Source of the DNA: Macrotrachela quadricornifera
Lineage: Eukaryota; Rotifera; Eurotatoria; Philodinida; Philodinidae
NCBI GenBank assembly: GCA_022393335.1
Contig: JAJEKB010001071.1
Coordinates: 1 to 64,000, forward strand
Reading direction: 5' to 3'
DNA: 64,000 nucleotides
Of the stretch, positions 1-12,000 are shown piece by piece. Positions within the stretch are counted from its first letter, which is position 1; each line of letters opens with the position of its first letter. Under the pieces are notes generated by a model that saw only the letters and a list, made by a program, of their open reading frames with translations, had not been told where the DNA came from and made no database searches. A program made the translations under genes and the position numbers.

Positions 1-3000
1 TAATAAACGAAGAAAATCACGTTCTTGTATTAATGATGTCATCTAAGAATAAAAAAAGTAAATAAAATTTTAAAAAAAAATTGTTTTTCAAACTTGTGTT
101 TCTAATGAATCTAATTGATTTTTTGTTTCTTTTAATTTTTCTTGTTGTTGTTGATGTTCTTTTTTAAGTTCATCAAATCTTGTACGATTAAGATCTTCAT
201 CATTATTTGTATTTTTTGCACGCATTTCACGTACTAATTTATCTAATTTTTGATTAACATGCTGAAGTTCAACAACATTTCTTTAAAAAACAAAAATAAA
301 ATACTTTTTTCTTATTAAAAATATTTATTTACCGAAATGTTAATGGTACTTCTTGATTTGGATCATATTCAGGTGATGTTTCACGTTCTGATGGACGTTT
401 ACCTGTACGTAATTCTTCGATTTCAGAAAGAAGAACTTGAATCTAAAGAATATTTATAAGTCATATTTCAAAATTCATTCAAATCTGACTAAAAGTAATA
501 AAATCTAACTTTTGTTGCTAATGATTTATTATCATTAATTAAAAATTGATTTTCACGTTGAATATAACGATAATTTTCAATACTTTCACCTGATAATTGA
601 TGTAATTCTGATAATTCCTTTATAAATAAAGAAATACACATTTTAAATATATGATTAAAAAAAACTTTTTTGTTTTTACTTTTCTAGCTTCATTTAATTC
701 ACTTGTTAATTTAGCAATAACTTCAAATGATGCTTCATAATCTTGTTTTTGTCTTCGAAGTATTGGTGCTGCTTCTTTAACCATCTAAATAAATAAAAAG
801 ATAAATTAATTCTAATTGTTTTTTGCTATATAAATCTTTCTTATATATTAACTGATGAAAGTTGTTCATAACCGAAACGAAAACGTTCTTTGCCTGTTAA
901 TTCTAATACAAGTGCGCTTTTTAATTGACGACATTCGGAACAAGTCTAAATAAAATAAATTTAAAAATATATGTATATATTGATTTTATTTTTCTATTAC
1001 TGTTGTTGATGGTGGAATTGATGATGAATCATTTGAACGAATATGATTTAATGTTCCATCAAGAAAATTTGTCAATTGAGTTAGATCAGCACCTAATGAA
1101 TATTAATTAAATAAAATTAATAAAATAAATAACAATAATATACCTTTACTACGAATTGTTTCAAGTAATTGTGTTGTATTGTCTAATTCATCTTGTAATC
1201 TACGAATTGTTTGTTCTAAATAATAGATATGAAAGATATTTTGTTCGATTCTACGAATAACTAGAGATTTTATTTTTTATTTATTTATTTTTCCATTTAA
1301 AATAACATTGATGCCATCTTATTTACTATGTAAGAAGGTAATGTATAAAAAATAAAAGTCATAATTAAATATTACTTTTAAAAAGTTTGGTATTGACATC
1401 AAGAAAAGCGGAGAGCTCAATTTGATATGATGTGTTTATAATTCAATTTTATGTTGATTCGTTACTTTCAAATGATACTGTTTCACGAATTCTGGATTCT
1501 ACTATAGCTGCTATTTATGATGGAATCGATTATAAAAAAAATATGAACAAAAACAATCTATATAAATATTTATCATCATAAAAAAATGGTAACTCTATGT
1601 GAACAATGTATTTCTTATACATATATATTGCAGTCATATAAAAGTAGATTTATAAAAGCGTTATAATAAATATTCATAGTTATTTTCGATTATTGTTAAT
1701 TGTTCAGATACATTTAAAGACAGATTTTACTATGACATTTGTTTAATATATATTTAACTTTTCTTTCTATTCCCAAAGTATTAATCAATGTATATTATGA
1801 TTAAAGATCAATCGACAGCAATAAGACGAAATAAATAAAATCATATGAATTTATGATGAATCAAAGTATTTGTTTAAAAAAAATTCTAAAATTATTTTAT
1901 TTGATTCTCTGAAAATAATATTAAAAAGATGTTTGTCTTGATCGGAAATGAGAAAATATGTTGATTGATTTTATATTTGTTTAATTAATATCATGATACT
2001 CAAATATGTTTATTATTAAGAGAAATATAATATGAGCGTGTTTTATCATGAGTAATCTTCATATAAAATACCCATTGATTCATAATAAATAAAGTAAAAT
2101 CTTATTCATTATTTTGAAATGATTCATTAGTTTTTTTTTTCTAATAAAAGGTCGATATTTTATGAATATGTTAGGAAATGTCACGTCTTTTTATTAATTG
2201 ATTAATTATTTTGTAGGCAAAATAAATTAATTTTTGAGTTAATTAACTCAAAATATTGATTATTCAGTATAAAATATAGGGTACATAAGAAAATAAACAT
2301 TAAAATTGATTGTCGTTTTTCATTTATTTTTTTTCTTTTTATGGTCAATACAATCGCAATAAGACAGTTGAATCAGTACGGTACTGATCTTATTTTTTTT
2401 TGCTAAATGACTGCAAATCGACTAATTACTGCTGTGAAAATTGAGTGATTAATCATAAATTGTACAAGAAACAATAACAGACTTGCATAGGTCATTTCGA
2501 TTTATTATAGCATAATAAGAAGAAAAAGAAGTTTTGTTTTTCATTTTTTATAGTAAATATTGTTAGAAAAAAAGTGTTGATATGAATAAATATGTTAATT
2601 AAAATAAAATATTTTAAATTAACTAAGAAAATCATTTTAAAATTATTCATTACAATCTAAACATATTTTTACTAGAAATTTATTGATTTGTTTACTATAT
2701 TTAGATTTAAAATTGTCCTCTACAATTTATGGACCACTAGAATGTTAATTTGTTTCTCATTTCGTACAATTTTTCATTAATTAGCATCACGTCATACAAG
2801 ATTTTCTTTTCGAAAAAACATTATTATATTTAATAGGTCAAATGTATGTCATATTTCTATATGAAAATTCCTACAAATTTCATTTAAACAAATTTTTGTA
2901 AGGACAAAAAAAAACAAATCATTTCCTACAATGACAAATATGAAAACTCATTGAAATAAAAATTGAATCATTCAACTAATTTACTGTATCGAAGTACGGT

Positions 3001-6000
3001 TAACTTCCGTTTTCTTATCAGCATTGTATAGACATTATCAATAAAAAGAAAACGTAATTAAATATATTGATAAAAAAAAATAAATTACGCATATGTCCCA
3101 ACATACTCAATTATAAAGAAAAATAAAAACTTTCTTGGTAGCTTGAAAATGTTGGTAATATGAAGTAAACATTTATATTTCTCAGGTTTTTTTTTTGATC
3201 AAATCAAGATACTAGGCTTTTTTTGTGTTATATCACAACAAAAATATATTTGTTGTGATCATATATATGTATGATCACTTCTAATTGGATTTTTATGATT
3301 TTTTTTCTAGCAAATGATTGAAAAATTGTAGATATATTCTCAGTTTATTTTGAAGCAGCTTCTATCATAGCGGAATTCTTATAATTCGTTTAGAACAGAT
3401 GGTTGGAAGACATGTCTATTGCATTTAACAGATCTTTGTATTGTAAACTTATGATCAATTTTAATCATAATTATATTTTTTTTTCAATATATTGCATATT
3501 TCAAACTTAATTGAATTCTCATGTTAGCTATACATAATAACTACATTTGGAAAATTAATTTGTAATTTTGCGCCTAATCAAAAAACGAATTTTGTCTATG
3601 ACATATATATATATACATAAAGATTTATTTCATAAATAAGATTTTGTTTTTGAATACTGCAAGAGAAAAATAACTGATTTTCTGTAAAAAAAGAAGACTT
3701 CTCTCGAACAAAATAAAAATGTACATTTTCCCATTACTTAATGTATTGTATTAAAAAATCTAAATATACCAGAAAATACAGCGTGAAGAGAACTACAATA
3801 TACAAAGAACAGCTTATTTCTTTTAAGATGAACAAAATTTTGAAGCCTCGAAAACGATAATCATCTTTTGATACATGATAAATTTGCTGTTTTGATATTT
3901 CACCTTTTTATCGCTTGAAGTGCTTTATGAAAAGAAAACCAAATGTACCACAAGGCGCATCATAGCAAATTAATATCTGATGATGTATTCGGTTTTCTTT
4001 TCGTAAAGCCTATCAAGCGATAAATAGATAAAATGTCAAAACGATAAATTTGTCCTCTACCAAAAGATGATTATCTTCTTTCAAATTGTCAAAAATTAGT
4101 GCTTTAAAATTTTATTCATTTTAACAGTAAAAAGTAGAATTATAAAATAAGCTGTTCCTTGTATATTGTAGTCCTCCTCACGCTGTATCTTCTGGTATAT
4201 TTAGATATTCTAATACAATGTGTTCAGTGATGGAAAAATGCGTTTATTTTTTGTCTGAAGGCAATCTATGTTTGATATATAATTAATCTATAAACCTTCT
4301 TATCGATAGTTTTGCCATGCATATTATGTTATACATAGTTTAATGAACACTTAAGATAAATGAAATAAACCTTCCTGATATATATCTAGATTACCTTGTA
4401 TGAAACTAGTTGTATCATTATAGTTTATTATAAATTCAGTTTTTTTTTGTATATTTTTAAATAAAATTTTTATATGAATAATAAAAGAGGAAATGATTTT
4501 ATCATATGTTATAATATTTCAAAAAATACAAAGTTATATTAACAAACTCAACTATATTTCAATTATCGAATAGATCAAATCTGAAATTTAACGCTTCACG
4601 TGTTGGCAAATAGAACACATGATATGTACTTTTTTTCTACCTGACTACGAAAGTAAATACTCATTAATGGACAAAAAGGTCTTTATCAAGAGGAAAAAAA
4701 GACGATATAAAAGGTGTAAGTCAATGTTAAATATCATGATTAATAATTTCTTCTTCTCTCTTGCCATGATATTTCATAGATATGTATATTATTAAGTTTT
4801 TTAATTAAGACAAAAAAATCGTTAATTTATGAGTGAGTCTAATGTTACTGTCAATATGTTGTCAAGGATGATTTGACGTAAATGCAATTTAAGTGTGTAT
4901 CATGCCTGATATGTCTACGCTTTTTATACAGTAAAAAACAAATTGAGGAAAAAAAAATATATATATATATATAGTGTTTTTTCTCTCAGCTGCAATCATT
5001 ATTAATCAGTCCAAAGTAGCAAAAAGCGACTAACAAGTATAGGTGAAAGTGCGTTATTTATTTTTTTGAAATTTTTTAATTGTATGTTATTTCTTTTTCT
5101 AAGACGAAAAATGTACGCTGGACCGGACATTATTCGATCGCAAAGGTAAAAATTCATAATTATATAAAAAATTTTCTTTAACTAATATTTTTTCAAATAG
5201 CCAAGTCAATCCAACAAAATATACAATTCCAACTATAATAGCTATTGTTTCTGGTGGATTATTTTTAGTTTTAATTGTTGCTACTATTGTACTTGCCCTT
5301 ATTCCAATATATCTATCAAAAAATACAGTTCCATTAAATGAGAGTAAGTGATAAATGGAATTTTTTTTTCGAAATATTATATATAATCATATGATTTTAT
5401 ATATTAAGGTGCAGGAAAAAGTCAACCAATTTCAGCGTATGCAGAAATTAGTCAAAATACAGGACGGCGCAAACGGGCAGACATTGATTTACCTGATGCA
5501 ATTGGCTGTACAGTCGGAACAGAAGGTTTAACATCAGCTGCAACTCAGGTAAAATACCAAAAACTTAAAGATTATATAGAACAAAATATGTACATTCATT
5601 TATTTGTTTTTATAATCTTAGAAAATTAAGCCTTAATTTTTTTAAAATAAATATTAAAAAATTTATATGTAATTTAGCTTACTGCACAACTACCAACAAC
5701 TTTAGTAAGCGGTATATCAATGTCAAATATGACTATTGGATATAGAAGTGACAAAAAAAAACGCTTGTAAGTTATAAATTATTTATATAAAAATTTCTTT
5801 TTTAATAATATAAAAATTTTCAAGTGCACTTTCAAAACGACAAATTCGAACAATTTGTATGTTTTTTACATTTCGACTTTTATATCGATCAACTTGCGGT
5901 TATCGTTGTCAACTTAATAGTGGTTCAAGTTTTCAACAAATACTCTATGCTATAAGAGAAACAATTATTCTTTATAATGTTCCAATATTTAGAAATGGAA

Positions 6001-9000
6001 TATTCGTAGGTTATATAAGACGAATTCAAGTTATTAGATTTTATTATGTCTCATTAATTCGTATGTTTATTTTATTTTTTGATAAATAGAATTTAAAATA
6101 TGACTTTTTTTCTTTTAGTTCCTGGAGCAGGTATGAATACTGATTCTGCAACACAACCTACAATCTTTTTTACTACAACTGCAAATGCAACGACAACTAC
6201 AAGTGCTTCTCTAGTAACACCGTTACTAGGTTAATATATTCATCACTTACCATGTTCTGTCGACTGTTTTTCAAACGTTTCCGTTAACGTTAGCATGTCC
6301 ATTTTAATCACGTCTCGATCTATACTAACATGAAATTATTTATTATCTATTACTAAACTAGAAAAAAAAAACAAATTTACCAGAAGTGATTTTTACTAAC
6401 ATTTGAGTTTGTTCATCATATTTTTCATTAATCATTGTATTTTTTTTTAATAATTCATCAACTTGAACCTATGATTTGAAAGAAACAAAATTTCTTTTAT
6501 TTGACTAATAATAAATATCAATTACTTTAAATGATTGAATAGTTTTATTTGATATTATTTGTTGATTTTCCATTTGACGTACAGTTCGTTGAAGATCAAT
6601 TTGAAACTAATATTAATATAATTATAATTAATAAATATTTATAGATTTTATTTTACTTGTTCAATTCGTTGTGTTTTTTCGCGTACTTGTTTATCAAGAT
6701 TAAGTATAAATTCATTTTTTTCATCAATACCCATATCTAATGAACGTTTCTATATAATAAAAAAAAGAATAAATAAATTATTACAATAAAAAACAAAGCT
6801 AATAAACTTGTGCTTCTAATTGTCCTTCATTTGATTCTAACTGTACAGTTAATTGCATAATCTTTGTTTGTTGATCAATGGATAATTTTTTACTTTCAAT
6901 TAATGATTGTTCTAATGTTTGTAATTGTTCAGTATATAATTGTCGTTCTTTATTCCATAAGGATTCTAAACTCTATAAAAAAAAATAAAAGAAAAAAATA
7001 TTTAATTCATTTTTATATATAATATTTTATTTTTATTTACTTGAAGTTGTGAACCTGTACTTTCAAGTTCTTGTAAACGTATTATTGTAGAATTATTTGT
7101 ATTATGTACTTGACGATTTTCTTCTTCTAATGATTCACGTTGTTCTAAATAGAAAAAATAAATAAATATTTTCTTGAATATTTTATGGGTTACTGGAAGT
7201 TCGCTATACATGTAAAAATTCAAGCTGGAGCTCATTGGATTCAAGAATTTCTGAAGGTGTACCCAGCCGATCTGAACTTTTTTCGACCCGAAACCAATCA
7301 ATGGATCTACTAAAGATCTGGATTCGAATCATAATTGTAATAATCTTGATGAAGTTTTTTAATGCGAACCCGATAGTCGTTCTGGAAAAACAAGATACTT
7401 TTCTTGAGTTTTTTATGTTCGACCAGTAGTACGCTCTACAATTTTTCCATATGACCCGAAATCAAAAGGAAGACTGTCCACATCCAATAATCAAACAATC
7501 TTAGGTATTAAAAATAGAAGTAAGCGAACAAAAATTAAAAGAAATTCAAAAAAATGATTGTATGCACGAGATATTTCTTTGGATCTGATCCTAATTAGTA
7601 AAATTTTTCAGACCTGAATTCGGTCACGTTCGAGTCCCAGTAGGACCCGATCGGCTTTAGTTGAAGCTATTGTTGTTTGAATATATATTATATCTTAGAT
7701 TCATCAATATAGCCGATAGGACTTTTCACATCCACATCTAGTTCACAGTCAAATTGGCGAAAGATCCCTATACTTTCGCCATTGTCAAGAGTCTTATTGG
7801 TGAAATTCGGAAAACCCTATTTTATAATATAATCGATTTTATATAAATTATAAAGCTTGTCATAGTACATGGTGTGGTATATTTTTTTTTCAATAGGATA
7901 TACTAAATAAAATACAAAATGCTGCCATTTAGCTTCGTGCATTAGTTATTTGATATAATTCTTAGAAATGAAGTTCATAAATCTTTATTAACTTATGATG
8001 CGAAATGTTATAAAATTGACTTTATCATAAGAAGATTTTCGGAACATTTCATTCAATTTATAGTAACAAATGGAATTTTTTTATTATGTCTAATATTCAT
8101 TTCGTTGGAAAATAAACAATTTTATTCTGACGAACTTCTCTCTTTAAAGACAAATAGTTATTGAAGCAATCTTCTATTACAATCTATAGTTTCAATACAT
8201 CTATATATATAAAGACGAATGTTTGTCTATCTGTTCGCTATGCGTTCAGTCCCTGTAAAAGCTACGATCACCAAACTTACCAAGATGCTTCTCTACGACC
8301 CAGAGAAGGTCGATGAGGGATTGGCATGGCCATCGGGGTGTACCTGGGTGTGGGGTGTGTGGGTGAAATCTCACCCAGATAGTGCTGTATTAGCTAACAT
8401 TACCAAAGTTTCCACGATGCTTTCCTGAATTGAGAGGCAGTTTTGAAGAGTGTTGTCGCCATTAATAGGAGTAGGAAGGGGGCGTCTGGGTGAAATTTTA
8501 CTGAAGTCCTATCGCAATGAACTTTGCGCCAATTTTTCCAGAAATTTAGTGAATCTGGTATGATTCTAAGATTATTTATTTTATATCAATGATTCTTTGG
8601 TGTAAATGTGAAAATCAAAGGTTTCTAATAGATTATAAGAGAAAAATGTATACGAGTGTTTCCTGGATTCACAACTATGGTGTATCTATTTGTGTTCTAT
8701 GACTCACAGAAACAACGTATTTGCTGTTTCTCTAGACTCACAACGATGACGTATCTATATATATGTTACAGGGGAAATTGAAATTCGAAGCAATTTAAAA
8801 TTCTCCTAAGTGGATATTAAAATTTTAATCTCTCCTAAGGCAAATTAAAATTATTTTGTTTTTTCTTACATTTAGTGGAAAAATACTTAGGATTTTAACT
8901 CCCACGATCTTGAGACTCAGAATGAGAGTGAAGATAATCGTCAGAATGAATGTGTACGGCGAAATGAAGGTCAGCTGACTCCCATCACCCTCACCCTCCA

Positions 9001-12000
9001 CACCCTCGCTTATCACTTTTAAGGTTGTGGAAGTTAACATTTTGAGGGTTTTCTTACAAAACGTAGGGAAGAAACAAAACAATTTTAATTTCTCCTATAA
9101 TATACATAAAAAAGAATGTTTGTCTGTTCGCTATGCATTCAGTCCCTGTGATAGCTAGCGTCACAAAACTTTTCACACTACTTTCTTAGGTTCTGGGGAA
9201 AGTCGACGTGGAGTTGAAATCACTAAACGGGGTGCGCGGAAGGGGCCGGGTAAAATTTTATCCCGAACAATACAAATCGAGGTTCTGATGAGTCTGTTCA
9301 CTATGTATTTGGTCATCATGAGAGATAGCGTCACGGAACTATCCGTATCAGTTCCTTGAGTGCTAAGGAAAATCGGTGGAGTGATTGGAAGTGGGAAAGG
9401 AAGGCGTGCATGAAACGTCATTCAAGTCGTAAGAGGCCGTGATTTTACTCACTTTCTAATCAAATGGCGCAGTTCAATACAAATTTGAAAGTGATCGTGT
9501 TTAGAGTGGATGCGTGCAAGGATGTCAGCTTGAGTCTGATAAGAGGAGTCATGTTGAAGATGCTTGATGCACGGCAGGAAAAGCTCTATGAAGGATACCC
9601 CATGCATGGTGAGGTAAGATCTGCGGCAGAGGTTCCAGGTACGCTGAAAGTCCTATGGAAGAGGTATCACGCACGGCGAGCAGAGTTCTATGGCGAATAC
9701 CTAACGCATAACAGAATAATCCTGTTAAAGATGCCTGATGCATACCGGTAAAAGTCCTGTCCAAGAGGTTTCAGGTGTGACGCGAAAATTTCTGTTGCAA
9801 ATAGTTTACGCACAGTGAGGAACAGTCCTGTAGAAGACGTGTTATGTATAGCAGAAAAAAGTCGGGTGAAAGATGCAAAACTTTAATCATATTCTCTTTT
9901 TATCGGGTACCTTCGCTAGTATATTTTATAATTATTATTCGATACTAATGAAAGTAATTTTCTTATTTTATTTAAAAAAATAAAAAAAACAATTACTTAC
10001 TTTGTAATTCATAATTTTCTTTTTCTTTTTCATTAATAGTAGTTTTTAATTGATCTCTTTCTGTTGATAATTGTCGAGCTTGATCTATCGTTGATTCCTT
10101 AAAAATAAAATTGTGTTTATAAAAAATTTAAACAAAAAACTAATAAACCAATTTTGTATTAAGTTGTTGTTCATTTTGTCGAATTGTTAATAATTGTTGT
10201 TCAACTTCATTCGATGTTTTTTCTATGAAAAATAATTTTTTTTATAAAAATTAAAATTCTATTGTTTTTAAACTAACTTAATTGTTCATTTTCATTACGT
10301 AATTGACTTTCGATTTCACGTTGTTTAACTACTTCATTATGTACAGTATCATATTCACGTGCTAATTCATGAAATCGTTGCTCTAAATAAATCAAATGAA
10401 ATAATCAAACAAGCTCAACATGAAATATAAAGAAGAAATTGTTTAAGCGAACGAACGAATAAACAAGCAAGATAACCATATAATTAAGACAATGAGAACA
10501 TACATATATAGATAGAAACACAAAAAAAATCAAGAAATTATAGTGAAAGAATTATTAAAGATGAAAAGATTTATCTATGTCAATAAAATCTATATAGATT
10601 TATATTAAGTATTCGATGGTGATTCTAATTTGTATGGTAAACCTAAAAAAAAAAGAAAAAATATAGAAATGATTTTTATGTTTAAAAGTTTTGAATAATT
10701 TATCACTATGATACGAAGTATGTATTAGTTCTATGTTATTAATATATAGGCTAATATATCAATATGATTAGATCTGACCCAAATAGACCAGAATGTTCAG
10801 AAATGCATTTGAACATACAGAAGTAATAAGAAATAGGCATTCCTCGCTCACAACTGAGAACCACATTTTAAGTGCGTTCTCAATAATTCTTATCCGCTTG
10901 AATATAAAAAAACCTCATTACCTAATAGACTCCATTCGAGTTCATAGTTTAGATAAAAATCCTTAACGGATTCGTGTTATTAGACCGTTCTTTTCGAACT
11001 ATTATTATTTTATTGAATTTTAAACGTATGGTAGAATCTTATGAAAAAATCGCAATAAGAAGTTTGCATCGGAAACTATCAGCTTATATCCATGGTTCTC
11101 TTCCAAGATAATATCTTTGTAAAATTTCTCTAATTAAAAATTTCAATTCCGATGAAAATGATTGCGGACGTTTATCTTTAATTGAGGGGGAAAACTATCC
11201 GCAAAGCGGAATCAGGGAGTGAGAGATTAAAAATGACTGCAAAGTGAAATTGAGGGAGAGAGGCAAGCAAAATAAGCCAATATGAATGCATTAGGATGAT
11301 CAATACAGGTAGCTCCATTTAATTGTGTAATGCTACAATCACCATTCATGAATGTTTAATTATAAAATGATCTATTAAAATCTCATTATTAAACTCATCT
11401 GAATCTCTCAACCTAGTCGAAATATATGCAGGAGCCAGAAGAAGTAACAATATTTTAAGTTGAACAAGAAAAAGTTCAACACTGCCTGACACGTTCTAAA
11501 AATGTTACATCGATGATAAGTGAAAACACATTGAGTTAAGTCAAGTAAAACTATTTTATATAACAATTATGATCTGATTATGAACATAAGAAAAATTAGA
11601 TATTAAAATTTTTCTTTATTTTTTTCATATAAATCCTACCCTGATTCTACAATGTGAATATTCTTGTCTGTCTTTCCTCGATTCCACTTTACAGACATTT
11701 TTCCGTGATTGAACAAAAAAATGTCCATAATCCGAATGCAGACGAAAATGATACGATTTTTATTTTTCTGAGATTTCCCTTATAAATAACTATTCACATT
11801 AATATAACATAAAAAACATTTTTTTTTACCATTTGCTTGAATAAATAACTGTTCTTGAAATGATTCATATTCATCAAATTGTTTATCTTCAACAATATCA
11901 TTTTGATTTATTATTGAATTATTTATTTCAATTTTAATATTTGAATTATTGTTACTATTATTATTATTATCAAAAAAATTTTTTGGATTTCGAGCATGTC

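Noticed and set aside
7002..7301. 99-aa minus-strand frame
   Set aside because: It reads through TPR exon 5 into its flanking introns; only 7041-7144 is coding in the spliced gene.
7621..7660. GTTCGAGTCCC, resembling a tRNA B box
   Set aside because: No matching A box, acceptor stem or cloverleaf could be built around it.
8219..9764. Several 70-95 aa open frames on both strands
   Set aside because: They lie wholly inside the Helitron-like element and its internal repeats, overlap each other on opposite strands, and show no family resemblance.
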